The translations under genes were made by a program, and so were the position numbers. A stretch of DNA of 64,000 nucleotides, taken from Epiperipatus broadwayi (Eukaryota; Onychophora; Udeonychophora; Euonychophora; Peripatidae). Of the stretch, positions 1 to 12,197 are shown one piece after another. Location of the stretch: the NCBI GenBank assembly GCA_028023455.1, contig JAQFVV010006231.1, positions 9,130,036 to 9,194,035 of the forward strand, read 5' to 3'. The notes under the pieces were generated by a model. The model had not been told where the DNA came from. It searched no databases and saw only the letters and a list, made by a program, of their open reading frames with translations. Position 1 is the stretch's first letter. The number at the start of each line of letters is the position of its first letter.

Positions 1-2129
1 AGAAGTTGACTTCATTTCATTTTTTTTCATCATTTATGAGTTTATACATGCTGAGGGGAAGAGAGCTCTGTTTTTTTATTCTCGAGCATTAGATAGTGGT
101 TGTCTTAGCAACAAACATCGGGGAGTGAACTTCTAATAAATAAATATTAGGAGGAAGGAAAAGAACTTTTTATTTGAACTTTATGGTGGGTTGGAGTTTT
201 CGTAAATATAGTTTTATTTATCATTTTGCTTACTAATAATAGTATTTAGTTTTAGTAGGGTTAGGTAGGAAAATTACATTTAAATATCTATTAATCTAAC
301 ATAATTAATATTGTAAGAAATATTTTAATTCTTTGTAAAGTTTTTTTTTATAAACATTTTTCTAAATATGGTAGTAATGCTGAATGTGGGTTGTTATTAT
401 TATTCAATATGTTTTTTATATGAAATATTGAACCAGAAAACGTCTAAGAGTGACCAACCAGCAAATTGTCACTGGGTACATTTTTAAAATATATTAATTT
501 TACATGATGTATATTTTATTGTTTCTAGAATTGCTTACCTTATCATATGAACGTATGAATATGTGTGTGCATTAATTACACAAAACTTTACTGCTAATAT
601 AGAGATATGAGCTAGGATTTTTAAAAAAGATATGCATACTTTTCTTTTATATTACTAATGAAATATAATTTACTGATACATATAATTTTATATAATTCTT
701 TAGTGGAGGAATCCTATTTTTAAAATGTTTTAAAATATTGATTTTACTATCTGAAAACAAAATCATTTGTATTTTTATTGCTGAATTTTGAAAGTGAATA
801 AACCTTTTCTTGATAGTAGTTTTAGATTGTTGAAGTCATAGTGAATCTTGTTTATTGTTTAGAATAATGTTAGAGAATTTTGCGATGTAGATTGATAAAT
901 CTATTATGAAGTTTTAAAGTTATAGTGACTTTGGGATTATGAAAAAAAAAAACATGGGATGCTTATATGTAGGTTTTATGGGGAATAGAAAGTAACTTAT
1001 ATTATTATCTTAGTAGTTTATGCAAATACAGATAATGTAGCCCTGTGTCTTGTATATATTTTCCATGGGCAATGTCTTTCTTAGATTATGTATCTTAAAA
1101 TGTTCGAATGAGCTGAATAAATAGCCTGGACATTATTTTATATTTGAGGTTATTAGATAGAAAAGTCATACCTCTTCGTTTACACTGTTGCCATGTAGAT
1201 TATCCCATATATTTATACTATTGAGTCTATATTCTAGTTAGTACTTCATGCCTACGCCTCGTATCACTATCTTAATTTCAAAAGTTATTGCATTGTACAG
1301 AATTGTATTTATGAAAGAAAATAATGAATAATTTTTGAATTATAGAATCGTTATTTTGAAAGAAGATGAGATAGGTTTTCTTGCTTTGATTTATGTTGAA
1401 CTCAAATACAAATGAGATTGAAAGTAAATGCAAACTATAATAATAAAGAATCATAAATATTTCCGTATTTTATTAAACTATTTAAAAAAAGTGAGAGATA
1501 ATAAATTATTCACGAGATTTTTGAATAATTTTGGATATTTTTATTATACATGGAAATGCATATTTTTAAAGAATAAAACATACAGAAGAAACAACATAAA
1601 ATAGAATAAGTACTTATATTTTGTGAATATTATTTTATGTTTTAAAACATACATAAAACACATACATAGGGATTTTTATTAGAGTAGTGCCAAGCAAGGT
1701 ATATAAAAGAATGTCAATCATTATTTTATTCAAGTCAATTTATTTATTGAACGAACCAAGATAAATATTTTAGATAACATCAGCACTATCATAGTAGAAG
1801 TTTGATTAATTTATTATAAAATCTATGAACATATATATCTTAAAAATGAATGTTACTTCAGTAGTTTATATTTTCATATTTTCGTGTATACTTGCGAAAA
1901 CTATATATTTTAAAACGTGTCAATTAATGGATATTATATTCAACTATAAGTGTATTCGTAGTTATTATTATTATTATTTTAAATGAATGTGCAAAAGTTT
2001 ATAAGTCGGAGTAAAGGCTTACTTACTGATTGATTTTTTTTTTTGAGGAAGTATGTAATTTATTTAAAATACACCTGTAAATATTGTATATATATTTTTT
2101 TTGTTAAAAGTATATATGTGTGAGGATAG
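1..2129. other. AT-rich DNA, no gene seen
   Basis: I see no credible coding region, RNA gene or recognisable repeat family here. The stretch is mostly A/T runs with short ATT/TTA microsatellite patches. Stops occur in all frames at short intervals. Confidence 0.6.
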
Positions 2130-2186
2130 TAATCTAGACCAACTGATGATTGCTGGTTTAGCATGAAATACGTATATTGGTGATTA
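2130..2186 (+). ncRNA. Hammerhead ribozyme-like fold, near-complete
   Basis: The conserved core CUGAUGA lies at 2143-2149 and GAAA at 2165-2168. Helix II is UGCU (2151-2154) with AGCA (2160-2163), with a U-U mismatch outside it. Helix I is ACCAA (2138-2142) with UUGGU (2177-2181). After a UAG bulge it continues as UAAUC (2130-2134) with GAUUA (2182-2186). Helix III would be the six-base palindrome UACGUA (2169-2174), too short to close on itself but able to pair between two molecules. The predicted cleavage site follows AUA at 2176, which obeys the NUH rule. Minimal hammerheads with a tiny helix III are known from Penelope-like elements and some other retroelements. A tRNA-like repeat follows at once downstream. 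The fold was worked out by eye; activity is not shown. Confidence 0.72.
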
Positions 2187-2204
2187 TTTATCTTTTCAAC
2201 ATGT

Positions 2205-2345
2205 GTGTGATCTGGTGGGTCAGCAATATGAGATGGCATTGAGAGTAGTGGGTCGTGTGAAAGTCTGAGTTCGAATCCCGCATATATTACATATATAAAT
2301 GCAGGTTTAAGCCTGTACAATGTATTAAACTTGTGTTATAAAACT
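2205..2345 (+). repeat. tRNA-like SINE-type repeat
   Basis: A box B-like motif AGTTCGAATCC lies at 2268-2278, and a box A-like segment (GGGTCAGCAATATG) at 2217-2230. The spacing between them is tRNA-like. The 3' part runs into A/T-rich sequence without a clear tail. It is too diverged to fold as a working tRNA, so I call it a tRNA-derived retroposon. It sits directly downstream of the hammerhead-like fold and may belong to the same element. Confidence 0.55.
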
Positions 2346-3249
2346 TTGTGTTGTGTTGATTATTCACCATTACAAATACATGATCGCCAGATACCAAAAT
2401 AAACATAATATTTGCACAGTACAAATATAACCATTTACTTAAGAAATTACAATGCTTCAGAATATAATATATTTGAGAAATTTCATTTTACATTATTATT
2501 ATTATTATTATGGTCACAATTAATTGCACACATTTATTGCATAGAATTTTAATATTGTTTGTTGCCACATATTCTCAGATTACATCAGATTATCCCACAT
2601 ATTTTATTTAAGATGCCACATAAGAACTAAAAGCTTATATTATTATTGTTGTTATAATTACTATTAGTTATCATAATATTAAACAGTGGATAAAATTAAT
2701 AATTATTAAATGAGGAATAAGATTATTTATTTATTATTATATTATTAGTTAGGGGTAGTTGAGGATGATACAAAATCCCTTATCAGACTTGACTACAGAA
2801 GATTATAAATTGATTCGAGTTATTTTAAAGAACCTGAGATTATTATAGTTATATTATTTTAATAAAGAGATTAGAATTTATTTAGTAACATTATATTAAA
2901 TTGATTGTTATTATTTTAAAGTCGTAAGAATGCTATGAATTTATTATTATTTAAAATAATAAGGGGGAATAGTATTCTTATGCCATTGAAGTGGTATCCT
3001 GTGGAATATTGGCTCAATGTAATTCTTTACTGCTTGTACTTCACTTCATTCTCTCATGATTTATTAATATTTTATTTATTTAATTTTATATAAACTGAAC
3101 CATTTATTATTTATTAATTAGTTAGAGCTAGTTTAATAGTAGACAGTATCGCAGGATATCTGTATTATTGATTATATATATTTAGCCGAGCATAATCTTT
3201 TATCTGAGCTAATCTTATTTTCCTATTATTATATTTCCAGTTAGTGAGG
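2346..3249. other. AT-rich DNA, no gene seen
   Basis: Only TTA/ATT-rich low-complexity sequence is visible. I recognise no coding or structural feature. Confidence 0.6.
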
Positions 3250-3515
3250 GTACAGTATATATATATATATATATAATGGTTGGGGTGTGTTGGAAGTTGT
3301 AGTCTTACCATATCTGCCAGACAGGGCACCACCAGGCTATCTGAACCTGGAAAATTTATATAGTAGGCAGATATGTGCTGTTAAAGATCCAATTTTTTAT
3401 TTTATTGACCGTCAGCCCTTGCCACTAGCTCATGGAGTAGCAGAGGTTTAAAACATATTTATTAAAATATATTTTTAATAAAGATTTAAAAAAAAACTAG
3501 ATCACTGCCACTACT
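3250..3515 (-). repeat. SINE-like repeat, family R1, copy 1
   Basis: Read on the minus strand this matches 11085-11340 over its whole length. Shared blocks include GTGGCAGTG, GAGCTAGTG, ATCTGCCTACT, TATAAATTTTC, AGGTTCA and GGTAAGACT. In both copies a TA microsatellite follows the 3' end (here 3259-3276 on the plus strand), so the family may be TA-tailed. AGGTTCAAAT in the other copy resembles a Pol III box B, but I see no convincing box A. Confidence 0.6.
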
Positions 3516-3724
3516 AAGAACACAAAAGATTTTATTCATGTATATATGGGTGACAACACACAAACTTGAAAAATAATTATTATAAAAAAATTGAGCTTTA
3601 TGTTTAATTATTATTATTATTTTTTTAACTTTAATTTTTAATCTTAGAATGTTGAGCATAGATAAGCCACCTAGACAACGCACTTAAAAGATTTTCAAAA
3701 CATTTGACTTCAGGCTAAAAGTCC

Positions 3725-4145
3725 ACAGCCACACCAATGCTCACTTCCCGATATATCCACAACCAATGCAATGTGAACATGTTAGCATAGAACCACACTG
3801 ACAGGAATGGGCATCTGACAGCATGATATTATTTGAAGAACATGATCCTCATCCAGTACAGGAATGTATGTCTGTCTGGCGAAGGAATCATGCATATAAA
3901 GTAATAAAAGAAAATGCTATGTATGGATGGGGGAGTGGTCCATCTTGCTGACTTATAGTCCCTATCCATAGAGCTGAAAAGGGTCAATGTCATGGGAAGT
4001 ACTCCACATCCATTTCAATGCCATGACTACTCCTTTGGGGTCATGCATTCAGTTGGGCATGTTGCCCTAAATGCTAACACACTTCACATTACATTGATAT
4101 AAACATCCATATATCTCTCCACCAGCATTGGCACAACTACAAAAC
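3725..4145. repeat. Foldback (inverted-repeat) element
   Basis: The left part (about 3733-3797) and the right part (about 4057-4142) are imperfect inverted repeats. Both contain CCAATGCT, a GATATAT block, an AATG.AATGTGAA block and TGTTAGCA in the same order when one is reverse-complemented. The centre (3800-4050) is less AT-rich than its surroundings and has no open frame. It looks like a nonautonomous DNA element or a foldback retroposon. No target duplication could be fixed. Confidence 0.5.
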
Positions 4146-7100
4146 AAATAGTCTGAAATCAAAACCCCTTTAAACTAACATATAATTAAACAAGTCTAAG
4201 TGGCCATCTACACTCAACTTAAATTTAAGTCAATTTAATAATTTACTTTATAAAAAAAGTATTTAGTTTAGAGTATTTAACTTATTTTAAAATTGCATTG
4301 TATTCAACTTATTTTTACATCAAATAATAGATTTGACCTATTTTTAAAATCTAATAATGCACAAATAATGAATGATGCGTGTTTGATTTTATCTTTAAAT
4401 TCGTTTGCAATCGAAAACTCCTGCCTATTACAAACAGACCTTATACTAAGCATAAATAAAAGTGAAATTTCCTTAGCCCGGAAATAAACATCAAGACATA
4501 AGAATGTTAAATGCCTCCAAATGCTCCAGAAAAGGCCATGTTTAAGATCCCCATGGCTGACTCCGACAATTAAACAAGAAAATATTACGATTTTACATAA
4601 TCTTAATTAGAAGAAACAAAATCTCTGCGATTTAGAAAAAGCAATACAATACACTCTATAAATTGCTAGCCAAAAGATTTACAGTCTGCAGAAAATGCAA
4701 ACCAAGATTGTCTAAATTAATTATGATAAAATAATAAAGGACATATGAATTAAAAAGAAAATTACTAATGTCTGCCCAAGTATTTACCAAAGATTAGTAA
4801 TATATAATAATAAAAAAACACTAAGCATATAAAATATAAACTCACAATATACTCAGATAAATAAATTTAAAATATGAAATCTTAAACTAAGACTTCAATA
4901 CATGTAATCATAAGAAAAATACATAATAAAATAATTACAGATATTTAAATGATTATATATCTTATTATAGGTGAAGGTTTCTTTTTAGATTAAGCTAAGA
5001 TTTTAACAGAGATTTAAACCAAGAGATTTAAGCTCTGGTTATAATATAAAAATGTTTATTTCCCTCAAGGCATAATGTTCTGTCTAGCTGATTTCTTCCA
5101 GCAGGGTAATATATAGTTTATTTCTATCTAGAGTTCATCTCAAAGACTTTTTTGATTTCTATTTGTCAGAAGTCTGAAAGCAATCACTGGGATCAGTACT
5201 GGACTAAGCTTTTAGGTCATGTTCTTGAAGGCACAATTATGGTGCTCTAGGGTTCATCTTTGGGTGATTTAGCACTGCATATTATTAGGAAGATTCTTCA
5301 TGGTGTATAATTTTAGCATTCTGGAAGAACGGTCGCTATTTTCAATGTTGTAGCATATTCATTCACTTCTTATGTTAGCAGGTAGCTGAGCAATTATTTT
5401 TTAGCCCAGCAAGCACCAAATACTATTATCAAAATCTATTAGAAGTCAGAAAAAGAAATTTAACTTCAGCAGTCCACCCTTCAGCAATCTGCATTGGGCA
5501 ATTAGTAAATATAAAAATTAGAGCAGCAATCAGAATAAGAATCACCATAAGCATCCGAATAAAAATAAAAAGCTGAATAATAATCCAGTCACTTGCAGAT
5601 AAAATGCATGACTTTTACAAACTAAATCTAAAAGAAAATGCTGTTTGCATAAAACATTTAATGTTGTTTTGACTTTAGACTTCACTTGCCAAGTTTATAG
5701 GGAAGTGGTGAATTTAATATTTCACTTAAACCACTCATAAACTTGTGTTTTTATGAGATCAGTTTGCTTATAATTTGTTTCAAACTTTTCATCCATTATA
5801 AAAAATTTGACATATACATAAAACACACTTTACAAAAAAATGTGCTATGTGGTCCCACAATTTTATGTAGCAATGTCATTTGGCATATGCAGAAAAATTC
5901 CCTGGTTATTTTTGTAACAGTAGAAGTATATACTACAACAGGCATGTAAACCAGAGAACAATTCTGGTTATTTTTGGATCCCCCTCCCTCATACATTTTC
6001 TTGTTTTTAGCAACTCTAGTACAGTTTGTTTGTAGTTTATCATTGGTTGATCCATTTTCAGGTTCCAAATCAACATTTATGGCTGGTTTTTAACAGTTTC
6101 TTATTATCATTTCCTCTTTTATTATTTGGCTAATCATGAACATAAACTATCTTTTCTTCCCTCATCACATTAGACTGATCGGCAATGGTATGCTTCTTTT
6201 TTTATCACTATCTACTTACAGATTGGTTCATTATTTGAGTATTGGAGATAGTCAGAAATGATCACATTCATTTGTGGGTGAGAAAAAAACCATTTTCAAT
6301 AGATAAGCATCGATTTATTTTTCTTTTCATACTAGAATTGGATTTTGTAACTTTTCTTCTTTTTACAGAATTACACTAGAAAAATATAACTTGCTGTGTT
6401 TGATTTTACTACAGAAGTCTGCAGCTAACAACATATTTTTTGGTTATGCTTTTTCTTTACTGTGTAATGATCTGCTTTAAATTCTTTCTTTAGGCAAGCA
6501 TATTTTGATTTAGATTATCTCTAACATTTTATCATTGTTTTTCAAAGAATTCTTATCAAAAAATGTTTTTTTCTAATTTCAAGCTGTCCACCTACAAATG
6601 TATCACTCTTAATTAATCAATCTTTAAATATATTTTTGAAAACAGACTGTATTTAATATTAATTTAAAAACTTAATAACTTTGTACTTAATATTTAATTT
6701 TAGTAACTGTGATGTTTTTTTTTTAAATAAACTTTTAATCCTTTTTATTTTTTCTTAATACAATTACAATACCTTTTACACCAAGAGAAATGAAATAGCT
6801 AAAAGAAAGCATTTTGATCCATCTTAGCACTATGACTTTAAAAATATCTTTCCCTACTTAAGCCTATACACTCTTAATTACTTTAATATATAGTTATTTA
6901 CAAAGGGCTCCAATACACTTCTCCAAAATGGGGAATAAATTAAAATTGAGTTGAATTTCATTGTGTATGTATTTCTCAACCAATGTTCACATTTATCTTT
7001 AGCCATATAGCTTTTCTGTTATACTCAGCTGTTTTCACTTCTTTTAGCCTTAGGAATTGGTGGCATGCCTTTTTAACTATCATAAAGGTTTATGGCCACA

Positions 7101-8705
7101 ATGCTAGTAATAAAATAAAATTGTTTAGTAATGTGATCTTTACTGGGTTACATTCACAGGATAAACAAAGAATTCAATCACCAAACAATAAATACTTAAT
7201 GCAGAATGAACACCAGAAGAACTGCCTCATTTTAAACATTATACACAAATTAGAACCCTAAATATAAAATAAAAACAAAATTGTTGCAGACTGAAGTCTT
7301 GCTCATAAAGTTAGTGGCAGAACTGTCCATAAAAAGCAATCACAATATAAAGATATGAACATTAGATTGTACTCATTCAAAAACTTCGAGGCTGGTTTAT
7401 ATATAAACTTTAAAATGGAATAAGTACAGTGCTGAAATATATTATTCAATAGAGTTACATAAAAACATTGCCAGGTGTTATGACCTAACTATTACTAATT
7501 ATTAATTAACTTTAAATATTAGTAACTGGTTTTTATAATACAAAAAATCAATAACACATACTTATACTGAATGATAATTCTAAATTTAATATACTATCTG
7601 CATATTCTTTTATTATACTTTTCTTCTTGTGAGAACTTATCATTGAACAACTTAATTCTAGATATTCTAACATTTAGAAATAAATTTGAAATATATCTTT
7701 ATAATTTAAATTAATTCAAAGTCTTTTTTAAAAATTCAAAATATTTATTCTCACATATTTTTTTAAAATATTTAAAAATGATTAAATCCTTTGATGTTTT
7801 AGATTGTAAAATTCTATTGGATGAGAGAAACAAAATTTAATGCTTATAATAGAGTAATTAGTAATAAAGTTTGAGCTTTTTAAGCATAATCCATTACTAG
7901 TGAATTTAAAATATTTCAAAAATCACAGTAAATCATTATTTCCTAGGTGTGATGAAACCAATAATAGTGAGTTAAAAATTATTCCAGAGAATCACAATAT
8001 GTTGTTTTATTTCCTAGGTGTATAACACAGTTAATTTCTTAAGGGATGGCATTTATAAATCATAACTTTTCTTGAAATATTTATAAAGATAAATAAATCC
8101 ATTTGTTATAAATTCATTTTAACAATAATTATCCAGTATAAAAGTGTTTATCCAGATGAAGATAAAATTCATTAGTTAAAATTTATTTTTTAACTATAAT
8201 TGACTAATAAACTGATGTTTATCCAGAAAAATTTAGGTGGCTGTAGTAAATATAATATCAAGCAAAACAAAAATAAAAATTTTGTAGGCTAGATAAGTAA
8301 ATACCATGATTTCAATAATAGTAGCATTTCCATATAATTTTAAATTTTCATATTTAAATCCAAGTTTTAAAGTTTTATTTCTTTTAAAGTGCATTGCAAG
8401 ATGATGAAAGAGGTTATATATTTAGTTCTCTACTAAGAGCAGTTTTGAGGTACATTTGATATTAAGGCAAATGTTTATTTAATTCTCTATTGCATTATCA
8501 TGACGTTGCAAGATGCCGATATGACTAACTTTAAATTTAAGTCCAATACAGTTCACTTAGAATAAGTTAATAAAAAAGACCACCCAATTATGAACACATA
8601 GAAATATTTATAGGTTTGCTTCATGGTTAATAAGATCATCATCTCCCTTAAAATTCTTCACTCTTGGTTTTTATAGGAAAATTTTATTGTTGTTGCCAAG
8701 ATATA
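4146..8705. other. Long AT-rich stretch, no gene seen
   Basis: No feature can be supported. The short open frames here (60-92 codons) are AT-rich, low in complexity and resemble no family I know. Local dips in AT content (5000-5300, 5930-6060) show no motif I recognise. Confidence 0.55.
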
Positions 8706-9060
8706 ATAAGTACCAAGCGATCTTTAGAAATTTTAAAAATTTGTAGCATCAAATTTGTAATGGAATTATTTTAAAATTACAAAATTATATTTTACATATC
8801 CTATTACATTAATTAATAAAAATAAAAATACATATCATTTAACAAACAAATATAATTAAATGTAATATAGGGAATTATAGGATATATGTACTAGGCAATC
8901 TTTAGAAATTTTAAAGATTTGTAGCACTAAATTTGTAATGGAATTATTTTAAAATTATAAATAATATTTTAAAATATTTTATATATCTTATATTTTACAA
9001 AAAATATATTTAAATACAAGTATAATTAATATACTTGAAACATATGTAATATAGGGAATT
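8706..9060. repeat. Tandem duplication, about 175 bp x 2
   Basis: Unit 1 (8706-8875) and unit 2 (8885-9060) share CAATCTTTAGAAATTTTAAA-type sequence, TTTGTAATGGAATTATTTTA and the end TGTAATATAGGGAATT. They differ by scattered substitutions and small indels, so the duplication is old. Confidence 0.7.
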
Positions 9061-9109
9061 GAGGTCTGTCCATTAAAGTTTGAAGATTTGCTATCTTAAT
9101 ATAAATTGA

Positions 9110-9240
9110 GTACTGTATATATATATATTGTAACGGGATATATATATATATATATATATAAAAATTTAAGTACTAAATATTTATCTGTGGATATATATAT
9201 ATACACACACATTACATTTAAATTTTAGTACTTAAATTTT
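9110..9240. repeat. TA microsatellite with imperfect palindrome
   Basis: Runs of TA are broken by GTAACGGGA and CTGTGG. Flanking segments near AAATTTAAGTACTAAA and TTTTAGTACTTAAATTTT are inverted copies, so the block can form a hairpin. Confidence 0.55.
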
Positions 9241-9559
9241 TTGTTTTATAAATATCTAATACTGGATTAAAAGCACAGATGTTCAAAATGCACAAATAAA
9301 AGCTAAAAAAATTAAAGAGTTGTTAAACATGTATACGTATATATATTCGCACAGATGCAAAACTTTAAAAATTATTTCTTTTTTTTAAATAAAAAAAAAA
9401 AAAGGTATTTGAACGTACTTTTTTAGAAAAAAGTACAAGAAAAAAATAAAATATTTTTGTAAATGGAAATGATTGTTTTATAAATTAATTGAAAAGCAAA
9501 CTAGCCCTTGGGGCTCTTATAAAAAAAATGTCAGTTGAAAGATATAGATAAGAGACAAA

Positions 9560-9880
9560 AATAAATTAGATGTCCAATATAGAAGCAGCAATGAAGGCCT
9601 GGACCATAATGGAAATTATTGCAACAGGAAAAGATGTTCATTGAATCTGGAGGAGTACTATAAAAGGAAAAATTTTGAAATTAAGAACAGTTCCAGCTTG
9701 ATTTTTGTGAGAAGAGCGATAAGATGCACTTGTCACTCTCTCTCACTTATTTCAAATAAAATGACTGTAATACCAGGATTGAACCAGCTTAGGCCTTCTC
9801 CAGAACAACAGACCGAACTTCAAATAGAGACGTCACAGGAATTGGCACCAGGATCTGTGATTCTCCTTCTGTAAGACATG
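9560..9880 (+). other. Less AT-rich island with a 77-codon frame, unidentified
   Basis: Base composition here is clearly less AT-rich than the flanks. An open frame at 9641-9874 would encode 77 residues, ending in a Pro/Glu/Gln-rich stretch (RPSPEQQTELQIETSQE). I do not recognise it. It could be a fragment of a repeat or an exon, but I see no persuasive splice sites. GGTTCAATCCTGG on the minus strand resembles a Pol III box B without a partner box A. Confidence 0.25.
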
Positions 9881-11084
9881 AACTATAAAATTTAAAATAA
9901 TTAAGAACTTTTGTTCAAGCTTTTAATATTCAGCACCTAAATTTTAAAATGAACTCTTTATTTGACTTTCAAATTGATAATTAATGTTTAGATTTTATAC
10001 ATTTAAGTTTGCTAAAAAAATCATTTCCATTTTATTTTTTTTATTTCTATTAATATTAATATTGTATAAATTATTTAAATGCATTAAATTTAAGTTGGGC
10101 ATAGATGCTTGTATGGATTCGTTGACATTTAATTATGTTTTTATTTTCATATTTGATTAAAATATATAGACATTCAATAAATAATGATATTTTACATTGA
10201 ATATCTAAAATGTATTTATTCGGCTGTCTTTTTAGTTATTGGTGTCAATGCGGCATCTTATGATGAATGCCATTGGGTTTCTTGTGATTTCCCTCTGCAA
10301 TTACATAAATGATTTTATATTTTGATCATTTATGTTTATTTTGAGATGTTTATGAGCGTATAATCTATGTAGTTGATCTATGCTCAACATTAAAAAAACA
10401 AACTTTTATAAATCCATCTGTGCGAACTTATATAAATGTTAAATTTAAGTCAGGCATGAATGGCTATATAGATTTGTAAAGTTATATTAATTAATTAGGG
10501 GAGGGTAATCTTAGGTTATTTGTTTCATAGTTAAATTAGGTCAATGGATTGGATATATTGGTGTAATTAGTAGATGTAGTATGAGGTTTGCTATGTGCAG
10601 GATCTCCATTATATGCCACACACCTGTTTGCCTATGGAAGGGATAGTAAGTTGAAAATGCAGTCCCTTCCTATGGAGTTTTTTATTGTTCTTCTTGCCAA
10701 CAGATGTAGCATTCCTGTTTGCTTGAGAGTCAATGTCTTCTCTAACCATACTGTTCAGATGTACATTCCTGACTGTATGGTATTTTGTGCTGTTGTATTT
10801 TCATGCTACATTGAATACATCAATGTACCGGATGGATTGACGCCGGTTTGACTGCAAACTTTTGGCCTAGGGTTAAATTAGGGATAGACTATTTTCTTTT
10901 CAAATGCAAATCTATGTAGTTTATTCATACTCGACAATCTTAAAATATAAAATTCCTCTGTGTGGATGATTTAAAATTTTAAAATAATTTAAATTAAAAG
11001 GATATTAAAATCTAAAATAATAGATGTTATTCCTCAAATTTTAAAATGATTATATATGTGTGTAAATAAATGTTGTTTGTGTGT
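9881..11084. other. Unclassified DNA with diverged repeats
   Basis: Segments near 10361-10420 and 10910-10970 resemble each other (both have TCTATGTAGTT.AT followed by a CTGTG(C/T)G block), which suggests an old repeat unit. The stretch 10580-10860 is less AT-rich and holds an 87-codon frame (10588-10851) of no recognised family. I see no gene that can be supported. Confidence 0.4.
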
Positions 11085-11340
11085 TAATTACTGGCAGTGG
11101 CTTTTATTTTTTTATATTTAAGATGCAAATTAAACAAGTTATATATTATTATCTCTGCATCTCCACTGAGCTAGTGACTTGGGCTAACAGTCAGAGAAAA
11201 ATACATATGTAAAAGTTTAACAGTGTGTATCTGCCTACTCTATAAATTTTCTAGGTTCAAATGCCTAGATGGTGCCCTTGTAGTGCAGATACGGTAAGAC
11301 TGTAAGCTTCGACTCTCTCCCCGACTGTTATAATATATAT
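11085..11340 (+). repeat. SINE-like repeat, family R1, copy 2
   Basis: This is the plus-strand counterpart of the copy at 3250-3515. It runs from the GGCAGTGGC block, through GAGCTAGTGACTTGGGC and ATCTGCCTACTCTATAAA, to GGTAAGACTGTAA, and ends in a short TA repeat. Two copies in opposite orientation 8 kb apart support a dispersed family. Confidence 0.6.
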
Positions 11341-11688
11341 AAGATCATTGCAGTATATATTCAAGATTTATTTTGAATGTGCTTCAAAATTCAGGCTTTT
11401 CTTTACTTAAAAGGGGAATGTGATATTTAAAATATTTTATATAGATTTCAGTTAGCATTTTACATTTGTTTCTATTTATTACATTAGTAATTGGGGAGTA
11501 AAAATGACTATTATGTAATCTTTCTAAGTATATTTTAAATTAAAAATATTTTATTTGCAATTTAAGTTCTTTCCTGACTTAATTTCACACTCCTTATTTA
11601 GATTAACAAGAATTTCAATATATATAAAATCATTGCAATATATATTCAAGAGGATTCACTACAAAATTCAGGCTTTTCTTTATTTAAG
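11329..11688 (+). repeat. Direct duplication around the R1 tail
   Basis: The segments 11329-11413 and 11617-11688 share ATCATTGCA.TATATATTCAAG and CAAAATTCAGGCTTTTCTTT. This suggests a second, 5'-truncated copy of the same 3' flank or a local duplication. Confidence 0.6.
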
Positions 11689-11715
11689 GTTGTGAGTGGC
11701 TGAAAGAATATAACT

Positions 11716-11719
<4 letters not shown>

Positions 11720-11758
<39 letters not shown>

Positions 11759-11794
11759 TATAATATATATATATATAAAATATATATATATATA
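11720..11794. repeat. TA microsatellite
   Basis: This is a nearly pure (TA)n tract with a few AA or TT interruptions. Confidence 0.9.
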
Positions 11795-11805
11795 CATTAA
11801 AACTC

Positions 11806-11900
11806 AGTCAACTCTTAGACAAATCCCATTATCAATAACAATCAACCAATTTAAAACTGTTGTCAAGGCAACTTCCATTTAATAATAAAAGTGGTATATA
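11806..11900 (+). repeat. MITE family F3, left-end fragment
   Basis: It matches the left half of the element at 12198-12727. Shared segments are CAGTCAAC followed by TTAGA.AA, then AACAATCAACCAATTT and CTGTTGTCAAGGCAAC. The right half is missing, and TA-rich sequence follows. Confidence 0.6.
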
Positions 11901-12197
11901 TATATTCACAGGACACAAAGTGTGAAAACATTACTGTGACAATTCACAAGTCAGATTCTCAAAGAATCAATTAAATGAACTTGCAAGTAATGTCTCTTTC
12001 TTATATCAATGCACATTTATTCAGATAAAAAAAATGACAATTTTTATCTGCCATCCAGTTTGTTTTGTAGTAATAAGTAATGTATTAATATCTTTAGACT
12101 TGATTATTTTGTGAACATATTTATATAATCAGTTTTAGAAAATAAGTCATAGTTTATTTATAGATTTGTTAAAATTGTTATAGTATATATCATAAAA

